Shown here piece after piece: positions 1-8,501 of a DNA stretch of 60,879 nt. Numbering within the stretch: position 1 is the stretch's first letter; each line of letters starts with the position of its first letter. The notes beneath the pieces were generated by a model. The model did not search any database. It worked only from the letters and a program-made list of their open reading frames with translations, and was not told the origin of the DNA. Origin of the DNA: Bacillota bacterium. GTDB lineage: Bacteria > Bacillota > Clostridia > Christensenellales > Aristaeellaceae. The stretch spans positions 1 through 60,879 of the forward strand of contig JAEZHK010000041.1 in assembly GCA_023416655.1 (NCBI GenBank), read 5' to 3'. Position numbers and translations under genes: made by a program.

Positions 1-1050
1 CGCGATCTTGAGGGCCGCGGCGGCGGTGCGCTTGCCGTTACGGGTCTGCAGCATGTAGAGCTTGCCGCGCTCGATGGTGTACTCCATGTCCTGCATGTCG
101 CGGAAGTGCTTTTCCAGCTTCTCGGCGGCGGCGACGAACTCATCGTACACTTCGGGCATGACCTGCTTCAGGGTGGAGATTTGCTGCGGAGTGCGCACGC
201 CGGCCACGACGTCTTCGCCCTGAGCGTTGATCAGGTATTCGCCGTAGAGCTTCTTCTCGCCGGTGGAGGGGTTGCGGGTGAAGGCCACGCCGGTGCCGGA
301 GGTGTCGCCCATGTTGCCGAAGACCATCGACTGCACGTTGACGGCGGTGCCCCAGTCGCCCGGGATGTCGTTCATGCGGCGGTAGTAGATGGCGCGCGGG
401 TTGTCCCAGGAGCGGAACACGGCCTTGATGGCCTCGATCAGCTGGGCCTTGGGCTCCTGCGGGAAGTCCTCGCCCTTCTCGGCCTTGTAAAGCGCCTTGA
501 ACCGCTTGACCAGCTCCTTAAGGTCTTCCGCGGTCAGCTCGGTGTCGTAATGGACGTGCTTTTCTTCCTTCATCGCGTCCAGGATGCGCTCGAACTTGGA
601 CTTGGAGACGTCCATGACGACGTCGGAGAACATCATGATGAAGCGGCGGTAGGAGTCATAGGCGAAGCGCTCGTTCTGGGTGAGGTTGGCGAGGCCTTTG
701 ACGGCCACGTCGGTAAGGCCCAGGTTCAGGATGGTGTCCATCATGCCGGGCATCGAAGCGCGCGCGCCGGAGCGGACGGAGACCAGGAACGGGTTGTCAA
801 GGTCGCCGAACTTCTTGCCGCAGATCACTTCGGTCTCGGCAAGCGCCTTGTCAATCTGCTCGAGAATTTCATCGGATATCTTCTGGCCGTCGTTGTAATA
901 GGCGGTGCACGCTTCGGTCGAAACGGTAAAGCCCTGCGGGACCGGCAGGCCCAGGCTGGACATCTCCGCCAGGTTCGCGCCCTTGCCGCCCAGCAAATTT
1001 TTCATGCTGGCGTTGCCTTCCTTGAACAGATAAACATACTTGTGCGCCAT
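1..1050 (-). CDS. ppdK: Pyruvate, phosphate dikinase, N-terminal part (cut by window edge)
   Basis: Reversible conversion of pyruvate, ATP and phosphate to PEP, AMP and PPi in the cytoplasm. The first 350 codons are present; the gene runs off the left edge, so the swivelling phosphohistidine and PEP-binding domains of the usual 870-880 residue enzyme are not seen. The protein starts MAHKYVYLF and carries the PPDK N-terminal ATP-grasp signatures GGKGANLAEM (about residues 21-30), VSVRSGARASMPGMMDT (about 90-107), GDWGTAVNVQSMVFGN and the TRNGKRT stretch near the cut. The ATG at 1048-1050 is preceded by AAGGGGGAATACC, a good ribosome site. A TATAAT lies upstream at about 1098-1103 without a convincing -35 box. 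The identity is very secure; the role (glycolytic or gluconeogenic) is not readable here. Confidence 0.95.
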   Translation of the reverse strand, partial: MAHKYVYLFKEGNASMKNLLGGKGANLAEMSSLGLPVPQGFTVSTEACTAYYNDGQKISDEILEQIDKALAETEVICGKKFGDLDNPFLVSVRSGARASMPGMMDTILNLGLTDVAVKGLANLTQNERFAYDSYRRFIMMFSDVVMDVSKSKFERILDAMKEEKHVHYDTELTAEDLKELVKRFKALYKAEKGEDFPQEPKAQLIEAIKAVFRSWDNPRAIYYRRMNDIPGDWGTAVNVQSMVFGNMGDTSGTGVAFTRNPSTGEKKLYGEYLINAQGEDVVAGVRTPQQISTLKQVMPEVYDEFVAAAEKLEKHFRDMQDMEYTIERGKLYMLQTRNGKRTAAAALKIA

Positions 1051-1124
1051 GGTATTCCCCCTTACGTTGATTGCTCTCATCATTTTACAGTCGCACCGAA
1101 TATTATACCGCGCGGGTATGGTTT

Positions 1125-1961
1125 TCATAGGGGCTTGATGTTAAAATTGCCATCCTTCCGGACGATTTCAAGCCCGATCCCATGGAGCGCGGCGGCGCAA
1201 CGCGAAAATGAACTGAAGAAACTGCCGTAGATCTTCCGGGTGCGGGAGAGGCAGAGGTAGTCGACGTAGGCGTCGACGATGCCCTGCTCGCTGTCCCGCT
1301 CGAGCGACCGCTTTTCATAGGTCAGGATGCGCCCGGGGAACTCTGCCTTCAGCGCGCGCTCCTCCTCCGGAGAATCGGTGGCCAAGAAGAAGCCGACGTC
1401 CGCGTCCGCTTCGACCTCCGCGCGCATGCGCGAAACGAAGTCCTGCGTCCGGCTGGCCTCGATGGATTTTTCGTTGTCTGTCCTTCGGATGTGGACGCCC
1501 ACGCAGTTCGCGGGGAAGTCCTTTGTCACCTCGTCCGCCAGCTTCGCGATATCGGGCGCGGGCCGGAAGATGGAATAGTCGTACTTTTCATAATCGCTTT
1601 CGAGGCTGTAGCAGCTGGAGGCGTAGAGGCTTTGATCATTCAGCGCCCGGACCGATTCCGGACTCAGCGTCGCCTTGGCCTGCCAGTTCTCAACCGTCCG
1701 GTCAAAGCGCCTTCCCTCGGCCCGCCGGGTGAGCATGCGGCCAAGGCTTCGAAGGCGCATTTGCAGCTTCGACACGTAAGGCCCCTCGATCACCTTCACG
1801 CCGTCCGGCAACTGAAAAAGCCGCGCTGCGGGGCAGTTCATCCCCTCGTCGCGCAGCCAGACCACCGCCAGATCCCGGCCCGCCGCCCGGGCGACCGTAT
1901 AAAAGGAAGCGATGGTGCGCATCCGGTTGCACAGCCCGCCCAGCGGTTCCACATACAGCAT
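1125..1961 (-). CDS. Fucosyltransferase-like glycosyltransferase (NodZ / O-FucT superfamily)
   Basis: 278 residues. The N-terminus has a glycine-rich GGLCNRMRTIASF motif (residues 8-20) and the C-terminal half has VHIRRTDN (156-163), the HxRxxD-type nucleotide-sugar motif of alpha-1,6-fucosyltransferases, NodZ and protein O-fucosyltransferases, followed by FFLATDS (191-197), also typical of that fold. No signal peptide or membrane segment, so it should act in the cytoplasm, presumably on a polysaccharide or glycan precursor; the acceptor and even the sugar donor are not known. The start is supported by GAGGAGGCACGCCG upstream and by a perfect promoter (1993-2021). It lies between ppdK and a secreted transglutaminase-like gene and is not part of a recognisable glycan cluster, so it looks like an orphan enzyme. 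Family call moderate, specificity unknown. Confidence 0.65.
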   Translation of the reverse strand: MLYVEPLGGLCNRMRTIASFYTVARAAGRDLAVVWLRDEGMNCPAARLFQLPDGVKVIEGPYVSKLQMRLRSLGRMLTRRAEGRRFDRTVENWQAKATLSPESVRALNDQSLYASSCYSLESDYEKYDYSIFRPAPDIAKLADEVTKDFPANCVGVHIRRTDNEKSIEASRTQDFVSRMRAEVEADADVGFFLATDSPEEERALKAEFPGRILTYEKRSLERDSEQGIVDAYVDYLCLSRTRKIYGSFFSSFSRCAAALHGIGLEIVRKDGNFNIKPL

Positions 1962-1992
1962 CGGCGTGCCTCCTCTTCAAATGACCGAATAG

Positions 1993-2021
1993 ATTATAGA
2001 GCATGATGGGAATTCTGTCAA
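1993..2021 (-). promoter_or_regulatory. Sigma-A promoter of the glycosyltransferase gene
   Basis: On the minus strand TTGACA (2016-2021), a 17-nt spacer and TATAAT (1993-1998), ending about 30 nt before the coding start. Both boxes are perfect consensus. Confidence 0.85.
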
Positions 2022-2043
2022 GAAAAGGAGAAACCTGCATATC

Positions 2044-3144
2044 CTACTTCGGTTTGACGGTCAGCTTGTAGTATCGCGAAAGCCTGGAGCCGTCCATCGT
2101 GGCGGCCTTGATCAGCGTCGTACCAAACCCTACGATTTTCACCTTGCCGGTCTGGTCTACGGTGGCGGTCTTCTCCTGCCGGCTGTTCCAGTACAATTTT
2201 TGCTGCGTGGCATAGGAGGGCGTGATCAGGATCTTTCTGCCCAACTCCAGCGGCGCGACGGCGGAAAAATTGGCGCCTGCCACCTCGACTTCAATATTGG
2301 CCGGCATGGTCAGGGTCAGGTGCTGGACGCGGTAGGTGGGCACCTTGACGTTCACCAGCAGCATGTTGTCCGTAAGACTCAGGATTGCCACCGCCTTGTC
2401 GGGAATGGCGGGATAGGCGCACGGGAGATTTTGCAGCGCGTTTTTGACCGCAATGCGATTAAAGGGATCGTCAAGCTCGTTCGGCGCGCCGTTTGCGGTC
2501 AGGTCAATGACGAAGAGTTTGTCGCCCGCCGCAACGCGCGTGGTAATGGCGCCTCGGACGTACGCGATCGCCCCGTTCAATTGTCCGGCTCGATAGGCGT
2601 AAAAGTTGGAATAGGCGTTGGCGTTTTTCTTTTTCTTGAAGCTGTAGTACACGCGCGCCTGCTCGTCGCTCATGCCAAACCGGTGGTAGCGGCCTTCGGA
2701 TTCCTGCATGTGATCGCCCATGCGCACGTCGACATGGCACCACTTGCCGCCCAAATAGACCAGATTCCACGAGTGGCGCAGGGTGTACAGGCGCCCATCC
2801 ATGACCTTGGAAGGAATGCCTACCTTGGCCAGCAGCTCTCTGTAGGCGCTTGCGTATCCGCCGCAGGAGGCCTCGCCGTAGCGCAGGACATGGTATGGAT
2901 TGGTGGTGCTCCCCCGATAGACGGTATGATCGATCAGCCAGTCATAAAGGGCGACCGCCTTTTCGTATTGCGACATGCTGGAATTGGTGCATTGCCCGAC
3001 AATCTTCCACGCAACGCTGTTCAGGGACTTTGACACCAGCGGATCGCCGGCAGTTTGGGCCGGGCTCGCCGTCGCCGCCATCGCCCCAAACGCGATCACC
3101 AAGCAAAGTCCCAACGCCATCGCCACGGAAAACCATTTTCTCAT
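2044..3144 (-). CDS. Secreted transglutaminase-like domain protein with C-terminal Ig-like (Big_2) domain
   Basis: 366 residues from the ATG at 3142-3144, chosen because AAGGAGGGAATCGGTG precedes it and an upstream in-frame ATG would lie in the promoter. MRKWFSVAMALGLCLVIAFG is a signal peptide with an AMAATA-type cleavage area. A transglutaminase-like core spans about residues 45-145: ASCGGY (Cys94), LRHSWN (His124) and HVDVRMGD (Asp139) form the expected Cys-His-Asp triad. The last ~50 residues (TVDQTGKVKIVGFGTTLIKA) resemble a bacterial Ig-like Big_2 module. The family acts as cysteine protease or acyl-transferase on surface proteins or peptidoglycan peptides; the actual substrate is unknown. 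The next gene downstream in the region is also a secreted cell-wall protein with its own start, so the two are neighbours rather than an operon. Confidence 0.85.
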   Translation of the reverse strand: MRKWFSVAMALGLCLVIAFGAMAATASPAQTAGDPLVSKSLNSVAWKIVGQCTNSSMSQYEKAVALYDWLIDHTVYRGSTTNPYHVLRYGEASCGGYASAYRELLAKVGIPSKVMDGRLYTLRHSWNLVYLGGKWCHVDVRMGDHMQESEGRYHRFGMSDEQARVYYSFKKKKNANAYSNFYAYRAGQLNGAIAYVRGAITTRVAAGDKLFVIDLTANGAPNELDDPFNRIAVKNALQNLPCAYPAIPDKAVAILSLTDNMLLVNVKVPTYRVQHLTLTMPANIEVEVAGANFSAVAPLELGRKILITPSYATQQKLYWNSRQEKTATVDQTGKVKIVGFGTTLIKAATMDGSRLSRYYKLTVKPK

Positions 3145-3177
3145 CACCGATTCCCTCCTTGTACCTGTCCATGGGAC

Positions 3178-3206
3178 ATTGTACAACATCCGGGAATTTT
3201 CATCAA
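3178..3206 (-). promoter_or_regulatory. Promoter of the transglutaminase-like gene
   Basis: Minus strand TTGATG (3201-3206), 17-nt spacer, TACAAT (3178-3183). Just downstream is the 13-nt palindrome TGTCCATGGGACA (3165-3177), and two further CCATGG-centred repeats lie upstream (near 3219-3224 and 3261-3266), so a dimeric repressor site is possible. Confidence 0.7.
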
Positions 3207-3296
3207 ACTGCAGCTTTCCCATGGAAGTAATCGGTAATATAGCGCAAAAGATTCAGCATCCCATGGAAAACCAATCCTGCTACAGAAAAGCGGCGC

Positions 3297-3317
3297 TGAG
3301 AACCCGGAAGGTTCTCA
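3297..3317 (-). terminator. Probable terminator of the LCP gene
   Basis: Perfect 8-bp stem TGAGAACC / GGTTCTCA with a 5-nt loop, about 30 nt after the LCP stop codon; on the minus strand a short TTTTC run follows some 10 nt later. Termination is plausible but the U-tract is weak. Confidence 0.5.
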
Positions 3318-3346
3318 ACGCCACAGCAGAGGCTTGGCGGATGGCC

Positions 3347-4420
3347 CTACAGCCATGTCCCGTACAGGTAGCCCAGCGTTTCGGGCCCGGCGACGCCGTC
3401 GGCGGAAATGTTGCTCGCGCGCTGGAATTTCTTCACGGCGTCGACGGTCGGCTGATCATAAACGCCCGTCGGGATTCCGAACATAAACCCTGATTCGATC
3501 AACTTATCCTGAAGGCTCCGCACCGCCTCGCCGGAAGCGCCCTTTTTCATCGTTGCCGGCGGGGCCGCCGTCTGGGCGTCGAGATCCAAAAACCTTTGGA
3601 TCGCCTTCAAATTTTTCGCCATGTCGGGCAGCAATATGTCCATCCCCCGGATCACCTTGTTGCGGTATGCGCCGTCGATGGGGATGCGCAGATCGGAAAA
3701 GAGCGCGCCGCGCATCTGATAGAGCAGGACGCCCCAATTGATGAAATCCAGGGCGTCGATGGACGTCTTGACCGAAGCGTACCGCTCGCGGGTCAGCTTC
3801 AGAAGGCCCTCCTGCCCGATCGACGGAATCTTGGAAAACAAAATTTTCAGCACGTCGCGCTGGCGCCTTGTGCGCTCGAAGTCGTTCCCGCAGCCTTTTC
3901 GGATGCGGCAGTACGTGAGCGTCTCGTCGCCGTCCAGCTCGTTTTTCCCCACGGTGAAATGGGCGTCAGGATACGCCCGGTTCATCACCCGCGCCTCGGA
4001 GGCATTCATCTTCACGGTGATTCCGCCGAGCGTATCGCACAAACTGCGCACAAAGTCAAAGTCGAAGACGACGTAGTCGTCCACGGTGATGCCAAAGTTC
4101 GACTGAATGGTCTTGATGGTCAGATCGGTCCCGCCGCAGGCGTAGGCGGCGTTGATGCGCCCATACCCATTCCCCGGGATGGCGAGATAGGTATCCCGCA
4201 TGAGCGAAGTAAACTTGATCCGGTTTTCGTCTTTGAGAATGGTCGCAATAATGATGGTGTCCGTCCTGCAGCCGTCCCAGTTTTCGGGGTCTCGGGTGTC
4301 TATGCCGAGCAGCAGCAGGTTGTATGTCCCATCGCCCGCCGGAAGCCCGGCCGCGGCCGACGCGTTCGCCATTGTAAGTAGAAGGATGAGTCCCAAAGCG
4401 AGCAGCGTGATCCTCTTCAT
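3347..4420 (-). CDS. LytR-CpsA-Psr (LCP) family protein with C-terminal peptidoglycan-binding domain
   Basis: 357 residues from ATG 4418-4420 (ribosome site GGGAGGCACAGAG). Residues 1-24 are an N-terminal signal/anchor (MKRITLLALGLILLLTMANA). The LCP domain follows: LLLLGIDTRD (35-44), RTDTIIIATI, TSLMRDTYLAIPG, GRINAAYACGG, LGGITVKMN, TYCRIRKG and ERTRRQRDVL, i.e. the conserved Arg/Asp set that binds the polyprenyl pyrophosphate. Residues 291-357 are a peptidoglycan_binding_1 module (KGASGEAVRSLQ ... KFQRASNISADGVAGPETLG). LCP enzymes transfer undecaprenyl-linked glycopolymers such as teichoic acid or capsule to peptidoglycan outside the membrane; the added binding module should tether this one to the wall. 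No glycopolymer genes are adjacent. Confidence 0.92.
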   Translation of the reverse strand: MKRITLLALGLILLLTMANASAAAGLPAGDGTYNLLLLGIDTRDPENWDGCRTDTIIIATILKDENRIKFTSLMRDTYLAIPGNGYGRINAAYACGGTDLTIKTIQSNFGITVDDYVVFDFDFVRSLCDTLGGITVKMNASEARVMNRAYPDAHFTVGKNELDGDETLTYCRIRKGCGNDFERTRRQRDVLKILFSKIPSIGQEGLLKLTRERYASVKTSIDALDFINWGVLLYQMRGALFSDLRIPIDGAYRNKVIRGMDILLPDMAKNLKAIQRFLDLDAQTAAPPATMKKGASGEAVRSLQDKLIESGFMFGIPTGVYDQPTVDAVKKFQRASNISADGVAGPETLGYLYGTWL

Positions 4421-4630
4421 CTCTGTGCCTCCCGTCCCACCCCGGCTAAAGTCGCCGGGATCCACTTCGCGATGCGGTACGGTTGCAATGTATGTGCGGT
4501 GAAAGAAATCTATTCTCCACCGTGAATAATTTGTTTATAACGCCCATAACCAATGAACCCGCGGTCGTCCCGGAGGCCTGATACGCCGTCTCCACTCAAT
4601 CGATTGGGGGATTGAAGGAATCCATAAATA
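4421..4630. other. Leader region of the LCP gene, structured but unassigned
   Basis: Between the LCP start and the citrate-synthase terminator. On the minus strand it holds two hairpins, CGGTG...CACCG (about 4503-4531) and CCCGGCGACTTTAGCCGGGG (4440-4459), shortly before the ribosome site. I find no clear promoter and no riboswitch consensus that I recognise. Confidence 0.4.
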
Positions 4631-4666
4631 AAAATGGCGTCCGATTTTCATCGTCCGCCATTTTTT
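4631..4666. terminator. Bidirectional rho-independent terminator after citrate synthase
   Basis: AAAATGGCG and CGCCATTTTTT arms around a short inner CGA/TCG pairing; A-run and T-run on both sides make it usable in both directions. It follows the citrate synthase stop on the minus strand (TTTTTATTTAT after the hairpin). Confidence 0.85.
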
Positions 4667-4723
4667 CGTTTACAACGTGCAATCATAGGCCGGGGGCTTA
4701 TGGCCGGGGCGCGGGATTGGGCT

Positions 4724-6091
4724 TCAGGCGCGCTCCTCGATGGGGATATATTCAGCGTTCTGCTTCACGGCGCGATACGCGGGGCGCATGATGCGGCCGC
4801 CGGTCAGGATCTCCTCGATGCGGTGCGCGCACCAGCCTGCGATGCGGGCCGTGGCGAAGAGCGGCGTGAACAGTTCGTCCGGGATGCCCAGCATCCGGTA
4901 GACGAGGCCGGAGTACATGTCCACATTGGCGCTCATGGTCTTGCGGCCCTCGAGCTTTTCGTTGAGCACCTCGATGCCCATGCGCTCGATGCGCTCCATG
5001 AGGTCAAACTCCTCGTCGTACCCGGTCTTGACCGCCATATCATGGGCGTACTTCTTCAAAAGGATGGCGCGGGGGTCGTCCATGGTGTAGACCGCGTGGC
5101 CCAGGCCGAAGATCTTGCCGGAGCCGTCGCCCGCCTTCTTGTCGCGCACGAGGCGCAGGTAGTCGGCCACGGAGCCGTCGCTCTTGGGATCGACGGCATT
5201 CTTCCGGACGTCCGCGAACATCTCCATGACCTTCTGGTTCGCGCCGCCGTGCAGCGGGCCCTTCAGCGAGGAGATCGCGCCGGAGATCGCGCCGTAGGTG
5301 TCGGTGCCGGTGGAGGACAGCACGCGGCAGGTGAAGGCGGAGTTGTTGCCGCCGCCGTGCTCCGCGTGCATGGTGAGCATCAAATCCAGAAGGTGCGCCT
5401 CTTCCGCGGTGAACTGATTGTCCCGGCGCAGCATGTGCAGGAAGTTCTCCGCCAGCGACATGTGCTCCTGCGGCACGTGCAGGTAGAGCGACTGGCCGTC
5501 GTAATAGTGCTTCTTGGTGGCGTACGCGTGGGCCACGATCACCGGAAGCCGCGCCGTCAGCTCCATCGACTGGCGCACCACGTTTTCAATGGAGGTGTCG
5601 TCCGGGTTCGGGTCGTAGGAGTAGAGCGCGAGCACGGCGCGGGAGAGCTTGTTCATGACGTTCTTGCTGGGCGCTTTCAAGATCATGTCCTCGGTGAAGC
5701 CGTCCGGCAGACGCCTGGCCACCGCCAGCGCGCGCAGGTACTGGTCCAGCTGCGTCCGGTTGGGCAGCTTTCCGATCAACAGCAGATAGCTGACCTCTTC
5801 GTAGCCGAAGACGCCCTCACGCACATGGTTTGCGATGATGTCGTTGATGTCGATGCCGCGATAGTACAGGTGGCCGTGCATGGGCACCGGCGCACCGTCG
5901 ATCATCTGATAGCCCTGTACGCTGCCGATGGTCGTGACGCCCGCCATGACGCCGGTGCCGTCGGAATTGCGCAGGCCTCGTTTGACGTTTTGAAGCTCGA
6001 ACTGCTTGGGATCGATATAATAGCTCTGTCTGATGTCTTCGCAAAACTGCCGGACGTACTCCCGAAGTTCCTGCTGCTGAATATACTGCAT
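4724..6091 (-). CDS. gltA: Citrate synthase
   Basis: Condenses oxaloacetate and acetyl-CoA to citrate. 455 residues from ATG 6089-6091, chosen over an upstream ATG because AAGGAGGAACCC immediately precedes it and the promoter lies upstream of it. Active-site blocks: HAEHGGGNNS (242-251), HGGANQ (His281), GLGHAVYTMDDPRA (His332, Asp339), the two catalytic histidines and aspartate of the family. It has an extra N-terminal region (about 60 residues) before GVTTIGSVQGY, as in the clostridial citrate synthases. It is divergent from the hydratase-isocitrate dehydrogenase pair, so the three genes together make citrate to 2-oxoglutarate, probably for glutamate synthesis; none of the remaining cycle enzymes is in the window. 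Confidence 0.95.
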   Translation of the reverse strand: MQYIQQQELREYVRQFCEDIRQSYYIDPKQFELQNVKRGLRNSDGTGVMAGVTTIGSVQGYQMIDGAPVPMHGHLYYRGIDINDIIANHVREGVFGYEEVSYLLLIGKLPNRTQLDQYLRALAVARRLPDGFTEDMILKAPSKNVMNKLSRAVLALYSYDPNPDDTSIENVVRQSMELTARLPVIVAHAYATKKHYYDGQSLYLHVPQEHMSLAENFLHMLRRDNQFTAEEAHLLDLMLTMHAEHGGGNNSAFTCRVLSSTGTDTYGAISGAISSLKGPLHGGANQKVMEMFADVRKNAVDPKSDGSVADYLRLVRDKKAGDGSGKIFGLGHAVYTMDDPRAILLKKYAHDMAVKTGYDEEFDLMERIERMGIEVLNEKLEGRKTMSANVDMYSGLVYRMLGIPDELFTPLFATARIAGWCAHRIEEILTGGRIMRPAYRAVKQNAEYIPIEERA

Positions 6092-6134
6092 GGGTTCCTC
6101 CTTGCAGCCTTGCGGCCCCCGTTGGCTTTTCGCG

Positions 6135-6163
6135 ATTATAGCGCAAGACAGATAATTATGCAA
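6135..6163 (-). promoter_or_regulatory. Promoter of citrate synthase
   Basis: Minus strand TTGCAT (6158-6163), 17-nt spacer, TATAAT (6135-6140), about 45 nt before the start codon. Confidence 0.8.
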
Positions 6164-6251
6164 GCCATTTAACCGAAAATTTCAAAAACTTATATTTCGG
6201 CACGGTTTGAAGTGCCGCGATGCACAACAGAAAACGTAATCCTGCAGCATA

Positions 6252-6293
6252 TTGCATTTTGCGGGACACCTGTTGTATACTGATGCAAAATGC
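6252..6293 (+). promoter_or_regulatory. Promoter of the hydratase-icd operon with flanking inverted repeat
   Basis: TTGCAT (6252-6257), 18-nt spacer, TATACT (6276-6281). GCATTTTGC (6254-6262) overlaps the -35 box and its exact reverse complement GCAAAATGC (6285-6293) lies around the expected transcription start, a likely operator pair. Confidence 0.65.
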
Positions 6294-6314
6294 CTTGTGG
6301 AGGGATGACCGATT

Positions 6315-8501
6315 ATGAAACTGACCGCGGCAGGCGCCGTCTGGCGCGGCGGCCGCCCGGAGCCCGCGCCGGGGACGCCGCCCACCGAAGAGGCGCGCTC
6401 GCGCACCATCGCGGGGCGGATTCTGCGCGCCCACAGCGTAGGACTCAAGCAAAACGACGGCCTCATGCACCTGAGGTTTGACAGCCTGATTTCCCACGAC
6501 ATCACCTATGTCGGCGTCGTGCAGACCGCGCGGGCCAGCGGCATGAAGCGCTTTCCGGTGCCCTACGCGCTGACCAACTGCCACAACTCCCTGTGCGCGG
6601 TGGGCGGCACCATCAACGAGGACGACCACGCCTTCGGCCTTTCGGCGGCGGTCAAGTACGGCGGCATCTACGTGCCGGCGAACCTCGCCGTCATCCACCA
6701 GTATGCCCGGGAAGCGATGGCCAAGGCCGGCGGCATGATCCTGGGCTCGGACAGCCACACCCGCTACGGCGCGCTGGGCACGATGGGCGTGGGCGAGGGC
6801 GGGCCGGAGCTGGTCAAGCAGCTTCTTTTGAACACCTACGACGTCAAGGACCCGGAGGTCGTGCTGGTCTACCTGACGGGCGCGCCCCGCCCCGGCGTCG
6901 GCCCCCATGACGCGGCGCTGGCGCTCTGCGAGGCGGTCTACGGCAACGGCTTCGTCAAAAACAAGGTGCTGGAGTTCGCGGGCCCCGGCATCAAAAACCT
7001 GTCCGTCGATTTCCGGCTGGGCCTGGACGTGATGACCACCGAGACGGCGTGCCTATCCTCTGTGTGGCAGACCGACGAAACAGTCGCGGACTTCTACCGC
7101 CGCGCGGGCCGTCCGGGCGACTACCGGGCGCTCTCCCCTGACGAGGGCGCGCATTACGATGCGCTGATCGAAATGGACCTCTCCGAAATCGAACCGATGA
7201 TCGCGCTGCCCTTCCACCCGTCGGCGGCGCTGCCGATCCGCTCGCTCCTCGAAAACCCCGGCGACATCCTGCGGGCGGTCGAAATCCGGGAGGGCCTCCC
7301 GGCGGGCAGCCTGACGGGCAAGATCACGGGCGGCAAAGTGCTGGTGGACCAGGCCGTGATCGCGGGCTGCGCGGGCGGCCTGTACGATAACCTCGCCGAA
7401 GCCGCGGCGATCCTCTCCGGCGGCTCGGTGGGCAGCGGCGCGTTCTCGCTCTCCTGCTACCCGGCCAGCATGCCGGTGCAGCTCCAGGTCACAAAGAGCG
7501 GCGTTGCCGAGACCTTTATGGAAGCGGGCGCACTCTTAAAGCCCGCCTTCTGCGGCCCCTGCTTCGGCGCGGGCGACGTGCCGTTTAGCGGCGGCTTCTC
7601 AATCCGCCACACCACCCGGAACTTCAGAAACCGCGAAGGCTCGAAGCCCAGCGAAGGCCAGCTTGCGATGGTGGCGCTGATGGACGCGCGCTCCATCGCG
7701 GCCACCGCGCGAAACGGCGGCGTGCTGACCGCGGCCGACACCATAGACTACGCGCCGCCCGCCGCGAGCGATCTGCCCATCGACCTCAGCGTCTACGAAA
7801 AGCGGGTGTATCACGGCTGGGGTTCGGCCAAACCAAGCGAACCGCTGAAATTTGGCCCCAACATCGCGGACTGGCCGAAGTTCGGCCCGCTGAAAAAGCA
7901 CCTGCTTTTAAAGGTCGCCTCGGTCCTTACGGACCCGGTGACGACCACGGACGAGCTGATCCCCTCCGGCGAGACTTCCTCCTACCGCTCGAACCCGGTG
8001 CGGCTCTCGGAATTCACGCTGTCCCGGCGCGACCCGGGCTACGTGGAGAGAGCCAAAGCGGTCCGGGACGCAGCGCCCGAGGAATGGTCGAATCTGGTGC
8101 CCCATCCGGAGGATACGGACTACGCGACGCTCATCTGGGCGGTGCGCCCCGGCGACGGCTCCGCGCGCGAGCAGGCGGCGTCCTGCCAGCGTGTGCTGGG
8201 CGGCCGGGCCAACATCTGCCTGGAGTACGCGACGAAGCGCTACCGCTCGAACCTGATCAACTGGGGCATCCTGCCCTTCACCACGGACGCGCTGCCCGGA
8301 GCGTTGGGCGACCTTCTCTTGATCGAGAACATCCGCTCCGCCGTGGAAACCGGCGCGGAACAGGTGACGGCCACGCGCCTGTCAGACGGGCAAGAGGTCC
8401 GGCTCAGGCTGGACAACCTCGACCCGGTACAGCGGCGGATCCTCTTGGACGGGTGCCTGATGAACTACTACGCGTCAACCGCAAAGGAGAGAGAGTCATG
8501 A
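6315..8501 (+). CDS. Aconitase-family hydratase (likely functional aconitase)
   Basis: 728 residues, ribosome site GGAGGG upstream. It belongs to the aconitase/3-isopropylmalate dehydratase superfamily: GSDSHTRYGALGTMGVGEGG (from 144) is the substrate/cluster motif, AGCAGGLYDN (Cys352) aligns with the GSCTNS motif of aconitase, and FCGPCFGAGD gives Cys413 and Cys416; the spacing 61+3 is close to the 63+3 of the mitochondrial enzyme, so all three [4Fe-4S] ligands are present. It resembles the divergent group usually annotated only as hydratase (E. coli YbhJ-like). Its coupling to isocitrate dehydrogenase (ATGA overlap) and the divergent citrate synthase argue that it supplies the citrate-to-isocitrate step. 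Activity on citrate is an inference from context. Confidence 0.85.
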   Translation: MKLTAAGAVWRGGRPEPAPGTPPTEEARSRTIAGRILRAHSVGLKQNDGLMHLRFDSLISHDITYVGVVQTARASGMKRFPVPYALTNCHNSLCAVGGTINEDDHAFGLSAAVKYGGIYVPANLAVIHQYAREAMAKAGGMILGSDSHTRYGALGTMGVGEGGPELVKQLLLNTYDVKDPEVVLVYLTGAPRPGVGPHDAALALCEAVYGNGFVKNKVLEFAGPGIKNLSVDFRLGLDVMTTETACLSSVWQTDETVADFYRRAGRPGDYRALSPDEGAHYDALIEMDLSEIEPMIALPFHPSAALPIRSLLENPGDILRAVEIREGLPAGSLTGKITGGKVLVDQAVIAGCAGGLYDNLAEAAAILSGGSVGSGAFSLSCYPASMPVQLQVTKSGVAETFMEAGALLKPAFCGPCFGAGDVPFSGGFSIRHTTRNFRNREGSKPSEGQLAMVALMDARSIAATARNGGVLTAADTIDYAPPAASDLPIDLSVYEKRVYHGWGSAKPSEPLKFGPNIADWPKFGPLKKHLLLKVASVLTDPVTTTDELIPSGETSSYRSNPVRLSEFTLSRRDPGYVERAKAVRDAAPEEWSNLVPHPEDTDYATLIWAVRPGDGSAREQAASCQRVLGGRANICLEYATKRYRSNLINWGILPFTTDALPGALGDLLLIENIRSAVETGAEQVTATRLSDGQEVRLRLDNLDPVQRRILLDGCLMNYYASTAKERES

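Noticed and set aside
4421..4560. Riboswitch in the LCP leader
   Set aside because: The hairpins are clear, but I could not match conserved c-di-GMP, c-di-AMP or other riboswitch cores, so only a structured leader is noted.
4634..6172. 512-codon plus-strand open frame opposite citrate synthase
   Set aside because: It is the antisense shadow of a clear citrate synthase gene in GC-rich DNA; composition is His/Val/Arg-rich and no motif or ribosome site is present.
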